Virus record (IMG/VR): IMGVR_UViG_3300027805_000057 | Location: 1-30,650 of that record | From: a virus | Reading direction: 5' to 3' (one strand) | DNA: 30,650 bases | Part shown: positions 8,191-16,863 of the stretch, one piece after another | How positions within the stretch are numbered: position 1 is the stretch's first letter | How the letters are laid out: each line of letters starts with the position of its first letter | Translations under genes and position numbers: made by a program | Notes under the pieces: generated by a model | Databases searched by the model: none | What the model saw: the letters and a program-made list of their open reading frames with translations, nothing else | Told to the model about the DNA's origin: nothing

Positions 8191-8501
8191 ATACCTAAAT
8201 AATAATATTTTTCATTATACTTCATAAATCCAAAATGATTAAGTAACCTCAAACTCTTGATGTTGTTAAGCCTTGTAATAACTATATCATAACCTACTTT
8301 AGAGCATATATCAATAAACTTGCTTCTAAGATTCAAATACAACTCCTTATTAAGCCACCTACAGCGGTATGGGATGCGTATAAACAAATCAAGCACTCCT
8401 TGCTTATCAGTTCTCTTAAACACTCTTATAATACCAGTTATATTGCCGTTATTGTATAACAATATGTTTATTGTATCTTTCTTAAAGTAAACTTTAATCA
8501 T
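8184..8501 (-). CDS. GNAT-fold small protein, possibly virion-associated (T7 gp13-like position)
   Basis: I start this gene at the ATG at 8501 (105 aa) rather than 8522, because a strong Shine-Dalgarno AAGGAG (8516-8511) sits nine bases before it and the ATG overlaps the preceding stop as ATGATTAA. The pattern fits an acetyltransferase (GNAT) fold: N-terminal beta strands (ILLYNNGNITGIIRVF), LDLFIRIPYRCRWLNKEL where motif A would lie, and the C-terminal NNIKSLRLLNHFGFMKYNEKYYYL, like the usual N-x-x-S-x-x-L-x-x-x-x-GF block. In T7-like phages a small GNAT-like protein (gp13) precedes the core proteins, and this gene is in the equivalent place. The acetyl-CoA loop (R/Q-x-x-G-x-G/A) is not evident, so activity is doubtful. 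Confidence 0.6.
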   Translation of the reverse strand: MIKVYFKKDTINILLYNNGNITGIIRVFKRTDKQGVLDLFIRIPYRCRWLNKELYLNLRSKFIDICSKVGYDIVITRLNNIKSLRLLNHFGFMKYNEKYYYLGIC

Positions 8502-9573
8502 CGTCGGTAACTCCTTTAGCAATTAATGCTTGTCGTACTTCATCGCTAAAATGTCTTAATCTTAATGTTCCATGTGGAATACATCTACCTTCAAGTTTAC
8601 AATTACTACTGTCAATATATCCTTGCTGAAAGTAACGTGGTTCGTTGTAATTATCGTACCATGGAATATTCTCCCAATTGCCAATATCTTGATAAGCTAT
8701 TAAATGATCATCTTCAAGGCATTCCTGAACTATATTATATGATTCCAATATTTCTGCTACATTTAAATCTGGATTTTCTGGGAACTCATATGAATCTTTA
8801 AACAAATATTTTTTATTATTTGAATATTCCCTAAGTGAAAATAATTGAGGATTATAAATTGGAAGAATAGTTTTATCCATAATTTTACTTGGATCTAAAA
8901 ATCCTTGACTAAAAGCAGCTAAATTATTTACTCCAATAACATTTTTATATCTATCAGGTATAAAAGGTGTATCTTGATCATTTTGTGATAAATAAAAAAA
9001 ACTACTATCTAAAGATGTACTTTTTATTTTATCTGATGTAATACTACCATCTGTAAAATGTTTTGTCTCAAGTATATTTACTGATAAAAAATCATTTATT
9101 AAACTACCAGCTAGATTTATTTGATCTAATATATTTATTTCATTACCCGTTATCGATTGATCCTTAATATCTTCATTTAATAATTTACGCCAAATATGAG
9201 TATTTTTATACCTACCGAATAAAATACCAAAATCAATATTACAAACTATAGGTATTATTTTACCTTCTTCATCAGTACATAATACTGATGAAGAAGGTAT
9301 TTTTTGTAATTTATTAAATGGTATAGAGTTATTATCTATAATGTCTATAATATCTACCCACTCAATTTTACCATTACCGACATTACTAAGAAACTTATTA
9401 AATTCAACAATAAGACTTGTATTAAGAATTTTTTCAAATTCTTTGCTTAAAACATTATTGAAATAATTACCAAGATCATCAAATTCTTTATATAAATCGG
9501 CTGTTCTAAAATGTTTTACTGTATTAGCTAAAATTTTAAATTGTTCTTTATTTCTAACGTAATTATCTAACAT
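8494..9573 (-). CDS. Tail-associated protein, third of three tandem paralogues (359 aa)
   Basis: It shares its layout with the two genes before it: an N-terminal helix built around YKEFDDLGNYFNN; GNGKIEWVDI; a strand-rich middle with IPFNKL; then LINDFLSV and the block HFTDGSITSDKIKSTSL; and a C-terminal LRLRHFSDEVRQALIAKG. The (D/E)-x-(S/A)-I-(T/S)-x-x-K-I pattern is common in trimeric phage fibre and needle shafts. Placed between the tail nozzle and ejection proteins, it is probably a tail appendage, needle or knob component. Start overlaps the previous stop as TAATG. A 17-bp perfect hairpin lies within it (9261-9299). No known family assigned. Confidence 0.55.
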   Translation of the reverse strand: MLDNYVRNKEQFKILANTVKHFRTADLYKEFDDLGNYFNNVLSKEFEKILNTSLIVEFNKFLSNVGNGKIEWVDIIDIIDNNSIPFNKLQKIPSSSVLCTDEEGKIIPIVCNIDFGILFGRYKNTHIWRKLLNEDIKDQSITGNEINILDQINLAGSLINDFLSVNILETKHFTDGSITSDKIKSTSLDSSFFYLSQNDQDTPFIPDRYKNVIGVNNLAAFSQGFLDPSKIMDKTILPIYNPQLFSLREYSNNKKYLFKDSYEFPENPDLNVAEILESYNIVQECLEDDHLIAYQDIGNWENIPWYDNYNEPRYFQQGYIDSSNCKLEGRCIPHGTLRLRHFSDEVRQALIAKGVTDDD

Positions 9574-11003
9574 TATACAAGACCTAATACACGTTGTAGA
9601 TTTATATGAAGAGCATATTTGTTTATAAACTTTTCATTTGGTACATTATTATAATTAATCCTATCAGGAATATTAAGTATATTAAAACTATTATCTTTTA
9701 AATGATATGATTTAATACTAGATTGATTTGAAACTTTCTTATAAGCTTTAGTATTAGGTACAGCTTCTAGTTTTTGATAAATAATAGGTGGTACTTGGGT
9801 ATAAATATTTTTAGGTATTTTCTGTAAATTAGCATTTATATTAATTAAATAAGCATATAAATTATCATAATATTTTTTTTGGGTTTGATAATTGTTCACA
9901 CGTTCTAAATATGTTTGATATATATCATAATTTTCTGAAACAATAGTAGAATTTAAATCATCAATTGTTAACAAAGCCATTCCTTGAAATATACATAAAT
10001 TATACAATTGACTCAAATAATTATTAGAATCAATTAGTTGTTTACTTACACTATTATATAAATCAAGTGTTTTAGTGTAATCTGGATTTAAATAAACTTT
10101 ATCTGATTGAGGTTCTTCATATGTGTTTAATTGATAAGCTCTAGATATACTATAGATACATAGTTTATATGTATCTATTGTTTCATTTGCTAAATTGTCA
10201 GGTTTAGCTATTACTACTTCCCTTAAAGGAATTACTCTTTTATCTAAAATTCCTTTACCAAATTTATTAAGATTATTTGAAATCAATCTCATATCAAAAC
10301 TATTATCTTTTATCTTATTAACACTAATTGAATTATCTTGATACGTTAAAAATATATCGTCCCTTTCTCTATATGTTTTTATTTCTTGATCTAGTTTATT
10401 ATAAGTTATTGCTTTATAAGCAATTTTATTATTTCCAATACTTTCATTAATAATATGTCTATTTTCTACTTGTATATTTTGTAGTAGATGTATTTTTCCA
10501 GCATCATTTATATGATCTATTATTATCGTGTTAGAAGCAATATTATTAGATAATATTGCTTCTTCGTAAAAATTTTTACCCTCTAGTTTTATTCCTATTT
10601 TATAGTCATTAATATTACCAAATATTCCTCCCCCATCATCATTATTAAACTTAATGCTACATAAAGTGATTTCAGATGTACTATTTACAAACAGAAGAGA
10701 GAAAGGATCAAGAAATATATTATCTATTTTATAAAAACCAATACCATTATTTTCATAATTTACGTCCTTGAGGCTATCAAAAGTTACTTTTCCATTACCT
10801 ATATTTTTTATTATGTATTTAGCATTATCTAAAATGCCACTATATGAATTTTCTCCAATATTATTTATTGTGGTAACAACTTTCCTATTTAAATAATTAA
10901 CAAGATTGTTTATTTCATTATCAAAATCATTATATGTAATATCCATATTACTTTCTGATAAAGACTGAAAAAAACAACTATCTCTTGTAAAATTATTTAT
11001 CAT
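9573..11003 (-). CDS. Tail-associated protein, second of three tandem paralogues (476 aa)
   Basis: The longest of the three related genes. Its N-terminal half follows the same plan: YNDFDNEINNLVNYLNRKV, GNGKVTFDSLKDV, IGFYKIDNIFLDPFSLLFVNS, and later RHIINESIGNNKIAYKAI. The extra length is a roughly 100-residue insert rich in Tyr, Asn and Leu (YNLCIFQGMALLTIDDLNST onwards), probably helical. The C-terminus, INKYALHINLQRVLGLV, resembles the ends of the other two (HL..xIRQxLG). It starts with a 4-bp ATGA overlap. Probably a structural tail protein; exact part unknown. A 13-bp hairpin lies at 10533-10563. Confidence 0.55.
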   Translation of the reverse strand: MINNFTRDSCFFQSLSESNMDITYNDFDNEINNLVNYLNRKVVTTINNIGENSYSGILDNAKYIIKNIGNGKVTFDSLKDVNYENNGIGFYKIDNIFLDPFSLLFVNSTSEITLCSIKFNNDDGGGIFGNINDYKIGIKLEGKNFYEEAILSNNIASNTIIIDHINDAGKIHLLQNIQVENRHIINESIGNNKIAYKAITYNKLDQEIKTYRERDDIFLTYQDNSISVNKIKDNSFDMRLISNNLNKFGKGILDKRVIPLREVVIAKPDNLANETIDTYKLCIYSISRAYQLNTYEEPQSDKVYLNPDYTKTLDLYNSVSKQLIDSNNYLSQLYNLCIFQGMALLTIDDLNSTIVSENYDIYQTYLERVNNYQTQKKYYDNLYAYLININANLQKIPKNIYTQVPPIIYQKLEAVPNTKAYKKVSNQSSIKSYHLKDNSFNILNIPDRINYNNVPNEKFINKYALHINLQRVLGLV

Positions 11004-12094
11004 ATATAACCAAGTTTTTGTCTTATTGCCGGTGTTAAATGTTCAATAGTTATTGTATTTTTAGATAATATATCATTTATATTATAACATTTATCAGCAT
11101 CATTAACCTTATGGGCCCAACAAAAAAGTCTGTTTGAATTAATAGAATTAGATTTAAATAAATGAGATGATAATACATATATTTTCTCAGCTCCAACTTT
11201 CTTACCTGCTGGATCTGTTAATGATAAATCAGTTACCCCCACACCATTTACATAATATTTAATAATGTTTTTTACATAAAAATTGGTAAATTTACTAATT
11301 GGAATAGTATATGGTTTTTTTATATTTATCCCTATTGGTAATTCACTATCAAAAGCATAGTTTTTCAAAAATGTTCTATCCCACTTACTAATAATATTAT
11401 TTATATTACCAACACTATTTAAATTAATAAAATTTTCAGGAATAATTTTATTCCAAATATAATAATTAAGTAATCTCCTACTATCACTATCGAAAATTCT
11501 TAAATTTAATGAATTATCAGCAATTTTAGACGTAGTTATTGCTCTATCTTTAATATAATCCGATATAACACTATTTTCTAAAAGAAGTGGTTCAATATTT
11601 AATAAATTGTAAACACTAATTGATCCATATGCTATTTTATCACCAGTTATTTTAGTTACTGGATCAATAAATTCATTTGAAAGTTTATCAAAAGTAATCT
11701 TTTGTAATTTGCTACTATAAACTATAGTAAAATTATTCATATCAGAGTTTTGAATTTGCATAACATCATTTTTAGTTGAGTTTATGAAAATCGAGTTGGT
11801 GATATTTTTATAATTAAATTTTCGTATATCTATCGAATAATCTATAAAATCTGCATTATTTATTTTTTTCCATCTATATCCATTCTCATCATTACTTTTA
11901 AGAATACTATTAATATCATTTTGTAATAAAGAACCTAAAATAATATTGTCATTTAAATTATTTATTCTATAGATAATCTCATCATTCAAATAATTAACAA
12001 TATCATTAAATCTGTTATCAATTTCTACTGATTTAATAATATTATTAGAATATTTGAAATATTCTAAATTCTGTGTTAATAATTTAACTGACAT
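11000..12094 (-). CDS. Tail-associated protein, first of three tandem paralogues (364 aa)
   Basis: The N-terminus has the family helix (DNRFNDIVNYLNDEIIYRI), followed by a strand-rich middle with SIFINST, then the shaft-like block SVISDYIKDRAITTSKIADN, and the C-terminal TITIEHLTPAIRQKLGYI. These landmarks appear in the same order in the next two genes. It begins 5 bases after the tail-nozzle stop, so it is probably made with the tail. Candidate roles are tail needle, knob or fibre-attachment subunit; I could not match it to a named family. Confidence 0.55.
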   Translation of the reverse strand: MSVKLLTQNLEYFKYSNNIIKSVEIDNRFNDIVNYLNDEIIYRINNLNDNIILGSLLQNDINSILKSNDENGYRWKKINNADFIDYSIDIRKFNYKNITNSIFINSTKNDVMQIQNSDMNNFTIVYSSKLQKITFDKLSNEFIDPVTKITGDKIAYGSISVYNLLNIEPLLLENSVISDYIKDRAITTSKIADNSLNLRIFDSDSRRLLNYYIWNKIIPENFINLNSVGNINNIISKWDRTFLKNYAFDSELPIGINIKKPYTIPISKFTNFYVKNIIKYYVNGVGVTDLSLTDPAGKKVGAEKIYVLSSHLFKSNSINSNRLFCWAHKVNDADKCYNINDILSKNTITIEHLTPAIRQKLGYI

Positions 12095-12099
12095 CTTTA

Positions 12100-14244
12100 C
12101 TAGTTTTTTTTCTCTATATTAATACCACCAGCTAAGTATAAACTATCAAAAATAAATTCCTTATAAGCAATACCATTTATTTTTAAAGAAATACTATCTG
12201 TGTGAAATCTTAATGTTTCCTGTGGATAAATAGATTTTTTATTATTGGAAAACTTATCAATATCAAATCTGCTTATATCATACTTACTATCTATCTGATT
12301 AACTTTTATTTCAGTTAATTGATAATCTGACATATCATAATTTAAATATATTTGTATTTTAACTAATATATCTTCACTTGATTGACAACTTAAATATATA
12401 TTTTCATTATACCAAGTAGTTGTAATATTAAACCAATTATAATATAAATTAAATGGTATAGGATTATTTTCCATATCCATATAATTTTTATATTTTAATT
12501 TATCACAGTATACTAGAACATTACCTTTATTAGCTAAATAAAGATTTTTAGAAACAGAATCATAAAGAAAAGTTTTACTATCTGAAAAATTTTGAGTAAA
12601 TATTGTCCAGAAACCCTTACCTTTTAATTGATAAATATAACAATTATGTATAAATCTGAATCCTATAAAACCTCCATAAGGATATACGAAACAATTAAGA
12701 TTCCTATATTCTCTTTCAGTAGTTAAATTTTCAAGCTGTTTTCTTATATAACTATTTACATTATCTGCAAAAAACAAATCTATATTAAGATTATTAAAGC
12801 CATCTATCTTTAAACTGCAAATACCAAATTTTGATAGAAAAATAAAAACATTTGGCAATTCAACAAACATGTTTTTACTGAAAATCCCAACAGGTTCAGT
12901 TTTCTGCCATCTAAAATCACTAAATTCTATATTCTGACCATCATTAATAACAGTTGGATCATTACCTATCCATATTTGTACTGATTCTTTACCCCAAAAT
13001 AATATTCTTCCTTGATAGGTATTAAAACATTGCAAATCATCTATTTTATTGCTATTAGAAGCAAGATTTATAGATTCAATAATTCCTTTTTGAGTATACC
13101 AATTAAATATTGATTTTCTTTTTTCACAATAATAAACCAACATTGATTTATTAGGATCTCTGAATTTTTTATAAAAAGAACCCCCACTATCTAAAGCAAA
13201 TAATCTATCATTAATAATATTTATATAACTAAAAGCAGGTATAGATTTTAAATATAGAATGTGAGTAGGTTCACCTATAAAATTATCTTTAAATGTTAAA
13301 TCAATTTTTATACTATGTTCATCAAAGTCTGTAAAATTAACTAATTCAATTTTATTAGCGGTTTCCAATCTTAAACCACTAACTACCTTAACAATATTAC
13401 CAACAAGTAAATTTTTTCTTAGTTCTGGTTCATAATTAAGTGATACTATTAAATATAATGTTTTATTAGAAGTTTTTGTAATAGATATTTGAATTATTTG
13501 ATAGTCACTTTTTAACTCTTTTAAAAAATTTCCATCATAATAATGTACAGGATCAATACCATTACATATTATTAAGTATCTTTGATAATTAATATATGAC
13601 ACAATAACACTAGGATTCAGATCTAAACCTAATGGAATTAATTTATCTATAACGTCTGAATCTATAAATTTATATATTCCAGCTCTTTCTATCCATAAAT
13701 TGAGAGTATTATCAAAAAAACTTATATCAAGATTTACTTTAAAAACTATATCTTCATCACGTTGTTCAACTTCAAATATTTCACATTTATCAGAATAACT
13801 TTCTTGTTCTATAAAAATATAAACATTTTCAAAAAAATAATTGTATAAAATACTTTTTTCATATTCATTTAAAGGTCGTATATCAATTGCTATTTGTGTT
13901 AAATTATCTACTAATCGTGTTATAGTAACATTTGTGTCATAAATTATATAAGGAGTTTTTATAAAATAAGTTTGATAAGTAATAATTTCCGAATTACCAT
14001 TAATATTAATATAATTCATCAATTTTAATTGATCATTATAAATAACATCTTGATTTATTTCCTGATTTGCTACAATTCTTGTACCATTTCTTACAGACAA
14101 ATTATTATCTTCATTCAAAATCATATTTTGAATATATTTAGCATATGTTATATTATCTATTGAATTTGAATTAATACCATTACTAGCTGCTTTAAATACA
14201 ACAGCATTATCTCTTCCTTGAAAATTATTTATAATTTTTGACAT
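12100..14244 (-). CDS. Tail nozzle / tail tubular B-like or P22 gp10-like protein (714 aa)
   Basis: The N-terminus, with YAKYIQNMILNEDNNLSVRNGTRIV, matches the pattern at the start of podovirus nozzle proteins, where a conserved Asn and a 'xRxGT' motif follow a helix. The body is beta-rich with propeller-like repeats: YLIICNGIDPVHYYDG, INDRLFALDSGGSFYKKF, FNTYQGRILFWGKESVQIWI, FIFLSKFGICSLKIDG. These are typical of gp10/TTPB families, which form the distal tube of the short tail. It directly follows the adaptor gene, as expected for a tail built outwards from the portal. P22 gp10 is 472 aa and T7 gp12 about 794 aa, so the length is within range. Confidence 0.75.
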   Translation of the reverse strand: MSKIINNFQGRDNAVVFKAASNGINSNSIDNITYAKYIQNMILNEDNNLSVRNGTRIVANQEINQDVIYNDQLKLMNYININGNSEIITYQTYFIKTPYIIYDTNVTITRLVDNLTQIAIDIRPLNEYEKSILYNYFFENVYIFIEQESYSDKCEIFEVEQRDEDIVFKVNLDISFFDNTLNLWIERAGIYKFIDSDVIDKLIPLGLDLNPSVIVSYINYQRYLIICNGIDPVHYYDGNFLKELKSDYQIIQISITKTSNKTLYLIVSLNYEPELRKNLLVGNIVKVVSGLRLETANKIELVNFTDFDEHSIKIDLTFKDNFIGEPTHILYLKSIPAFSYINIINDRLFALDSGGSFYKKFRDPNKSMLVYYCEKRKSIFNWYTQKGIIESINLASNSNKIDDLQCFNTYQGRILFWGKESVQIWIGNDPTVINDGQNIEFSDFRWQKTEPVGIFSKNMFVELPNVFIFLSKFGICSLKIDGFNNLNIDLFFADNVNSYIRKQLENLTTEREYRNLNCFVYPYGGFIGFRFIHNCYIYQLKGKGFWTIFTQNFSDSKTFLYDSVSKNLYLANKGNVLVYCDKLKYKNYMDMENNPIPFNLYYNWFNITTTWYNENIYLSCQSSEDILVKIQIYLNYDMSDYQLTEIKVNQIDSKYDISRFDIDKFSNNKKSIYPQETLRFHTDSISLKINGIAYKEFIFDSLYLAGGINIEKKN

Positions 14245-14862
14245 TTAAACACTCGTATAGAAGTCTATAATATCACCTAATTTTTCTTTATATAGTGTAT
14301 ATACAGTGGATAATTTAGTCATTTGGCCATTAGTCGTTAAGAATATATAAAATACTGCTCCAATAACTAATGTTTGCATTACAAGTGCATCATAAATAAC
14401 GATATTTGACTCAACATCTTCATCATTTACTGTTTCAACTAGAATTTTTAATTTAGGTATATAAAATATCTTAACAAAATTGTCATTTTCAATATCTTTA
14501 GGATAATCTTTGCATCCTAGTACTACTCTATTTTCAGTTGGTATTATGTAATACTGCTTTTCACTTAAGGAAAGAGTATCATTTGTAAGTAAATCAAAAG
14601 AGCTTAGTTTAATACTATGATTATAAATTGATCTTAATCTATTACTCTTAAAATCAAATTCAAATTCAAAAGAATTATCAAGATTATTAAAAAAAATTTT
14701 CTGTTCTTTATAATTTAAAAATTCTTTATAATTTCTTAGTTTTAAATAAATATCATTATTAGCAAAGTTAAGACAACGTAAGTATTCCTTACGTTGTCTT
14801 TCTGTCGCTAATGTTCCAAAAGCAAATTGAGATATTGTATCAATAAGTTCTGTAACATTCAT
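14245..14862 (-). CDS. Head-tail adaptor (P22 gp4 / T7 gp11-like)
   Basis: This 205-aa protein lies between the head genes and the tail nozzle. The N-terminus, MNVTELIDTISQFAFG, then TERQRKEYLRCLNFANNDIYLKL, fits the adaptor pattern of N-terminal helices with a conserved run of residues around 'xxxLNxAxxDIxxxL', followed by a beta-rich middle and a C-terminal helix ending in a short tail. Its job would be to bind the portal ring and form the platform on which the nozzle assembles. A 13-bp perfect hairpin lies in its early coding region (14770-14800). It stops one base before the nozzle start. Confidence 0.7.
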   Translation of the reverse strand: MNVTELIDTISQFAFGTLATERQRKEYLRCLNFANNDIYLKLRNYKEFLNYKEQKIFFNNLDNSFEFEFDFKSNRLRSIYNHSIKLSSFDLLTNDTLSLSEKQYYIIPTENRVVLGCKDYPKDIENDNFVKIFYIPKLKILVETVNDEDVESNIVIYDALVMQTLVIGAVFYIFLTTNGQMTKLSTVYTLYKEKLGDIIDFYTSV

Positions 14863-14867
14863 TTAAA

Positions 14868-15461
14868 TTAGTTTTTATAAGTTATTCTTAAATTAAGTAT
14901 AGCTCCTTGGAATGATGTAGCAAGTGCCGGGCGTGCTGCATTCATAAGTGCCATTATAGCAGCTGCATCAGCTCCTACTAAATCATTAGCAGTTGTAGCA
15001 AAACTTAAAATAGATGATTTATTAGGAATACTAATAATTAATCTGGATTTACTAACAGAAAAGTTAATACTATTTCTAATTATTACATGATTTGCAAACG
15101 CAGCTATATTGTTTGTTTCAGTTCTATTTAAACCTATAAATTCTACTCCAACTATATCAGAATTAATACCTATGTTTGATAAAAGTACAGATAGATAATT
15201 AATAGTAGTTCCATCAAGAGTGTTTGGAATAGTTATTGCAATTATTTTATCAACATAAGTACCACTAGTAAAATTGTTAACTGCTGGTAAAACACTAGCT
15301 TTATCACTATTATTAGTAGCAACAGCATTAGTTAAAGCCATTGTTGTAGCAGCATTACATCCTACAAAATTAAGTCCTGTAATACCTAAAGTTTCGGTAT
15401 CATTTGTCAATTGGGAAACGTTAGTAACTCCAGTTATTGTATATTTTATAACTAAATTCAT
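14868..15461 (-). CDS. Head-associated protein of unknown function with internal repeat (197 aa)
   Basis: Strand-rich, Thr/Asn/Ala-rich, with no signal peptide or membrane helix. It contains a repeated motif: NFVGCNAATTMALTNAVA (residues 31-48) and NDLVGADAAAIMALMNAARPA (159-179), suggesting an ancient duplication. Its place right after the major capsid gene suggests a capsid decoration or head-surface protein, but I recognise no family. Base composition is less AT-skewed than in its neighbours because of the Ala and Thr codons. Confidence 0.5.
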   Translation of the reverse strand: MNLVIKYTITGVTNVSQLTNDTETLGITGLNFVGCNAATTMALTNAVATNNSDKASVLPAVNNFTSGTYVDKIIAITIPNTLDGTTINYLSVLLSNIGINSDIVGVEFIGLNRTETNNIAAFANHVIIRNSINFSVSKSRLIISIPNKSSILSFATTANDLVGADAAAIMALMNAARPALATSFQGAILNLRITYKN

Positions 15462-15477
15462 TTTTTATACCTATTTA

Positions 15478-16755
15478 TTAAATTAATGTAAAAGAATGTA
15501 TAATACCAGTTTCTAGATATGGGAATGTATTTACATTCTGATATCTTTTAGATGGAAATTTAATAACTTTCATACCATCAAGAAGTCGTATACCCATCTC
15601 ATACTGATTTTCATGATCCATTTCTTTTATAGTAATCTTAGGTGTAGTACAAATAGCTTTAGCAAAAGCCATTGAACCACATAAAGCTCCATAACCAATA
15701 TCTATATTAGCATCAGTTGTAAAGTTTAAGTAATCAAACTCATCAATACATACAATATCAGTACCATTAATTCTACCAATATAATCAGTACCATTAAAAT
15801 AAGTGGGTTGACCATCTTCTCTAAAAGGTCTAATTAGCATCTGTTGCACAATAGGATTTTTTAAGAATCTAGCTTTAACACGTGGTCCTATAAAATATGT
15901 ATAACCCATACCTTTAAAACCTTGATAATTAACATAGTACATTGGTTTTATTGACCCTTCAGTATTTATTTTTCTACCTCCAGTTTTAGCCATTTGAATC
16001 AAATTATTTAAATGGTCAATATTACAATAACCACTAGTTCCATCTGCATAATCATTTGTTCCTATATTTCCGTTATTTCCGGGAGCACCGACAGCACATC
16101 TTTGTTGAACTGTTTGACCTGCGGCAATTACGTTTCTTATTGATTCAGCACCAAATAATACACGATCAGAACTAATGCCATCGCCGTTAGCATCAATTTG
16201 ATTAATAACACAAGTTTTAATCTTAGGTGTAAAATAACTCTCAAAATCACTAGTTACTTGATTATCACCTAATATATAATCTTTACTTATATGATCATTT
16301 TTACCTTTACTACCATAAGCAAAACACCAAGCAAACTGGTTGATATTTCTTCTTTTAGTTAAAAGCTCACGTTTAATTGTTATTTGTTCATTAACACTTT
16401 TAGTAAATTGAAATTTAGCTAGATATTCAGCAATATCAAAATCTTTAGCACCTACTGCAAATCTAGTTTTACCTATATTCATTGTGCAGTTTACAGGTGT
16501 ATCTAAAGTTCCTTTACCCTCTAAAGTATTTTCGTCATAAACCTCATTTACTTTACTGTTGTAAGTCATGCTAAACACAAGTTCAGCACCTTTACCCTTA
16601 TCAACATTTTTTTGTAAAGCTATCATTGAATTGCCAGTAGAACCCATATATTTATTAAAAGGGTCTTCTGCCAACATTTCTTTCCAAAATGGGTCTAATA
16701 CGTCTCTCTGAAATTTATTCTGATCTTTTGGTTGACTAAAATTAAATATAGCCAT
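15478..16755 (-). CDS. Major capsid protein, N4-gp56 family
   Basis: This 425-aa protein matches the N4-gp56 capsid family (HK97 fold) in order: an N-terminal helix (DQNKFQRDVLDPFWKEMLAE); IALQKNVDKGKGAELVFSMTYNSKV; the E-loop-like VNEVYDENTLEGKGTLDTPV; then TMNIGKTRFAVGAKDF and a helix with KRELLTKRRNINQFAW. The C-terminal half has GYTYFIGPRVKARFLKNP and DYLNFTTDANIDIGYGALCG, typical of the A domain. A good Shine-Dalgarno (GAGG, eight bases before ATG) and a 108-bp upstream gap suit a highly expressed gene. It follows the scaffold gene, the usual order. Confidence 0.88.
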   Translation of the reverse strand: MAIFNFSQPKDQNKFQRDVLDPFWKEMLAEDPFNKYMGSTGNSMIALQKNVDKGKGAELVFSMTYNSKVNEVYDENTLEGKGTLDTPVNCTMNIGKTRFAVGAKDFDIAEYLAKFQFTKSVNEQITIKRELLTKRRNINQFAWCFAYGSKGKNDHISKDYILGDNQVTSDFESYFTPKIKTCVINQIDANGDGISSDRVLFGAESIRNVIAAGQTVQQRCAVGAPGNNGNIGTNDYADGTSGYCNIDHLNNLIQMAKTGGRKINTEGSIKPMYYVNYQGFKGMGYTYFIGPRVKARFLKNPIVQQMLIRPFREDGQPTYFNGTDYIGRINGTDIVCIDEFDYLNFTTDANIDIGYGALCGSMAFAKAICTTPKITIKEMDHENQYEMGIRLLDGMKVIKFPSKRYQNVNTFPYLETGIIHSFTLI

Positions 16756-16863
16756 TCTAATTACCTCGTTATTTATTAATTAATATTAATTGTTTATTAA
16801 TACTTATTAGGTAAATAACTAATAATATTTAAAGTAAGTTCACACGCTTTAAAGTAATACTAA

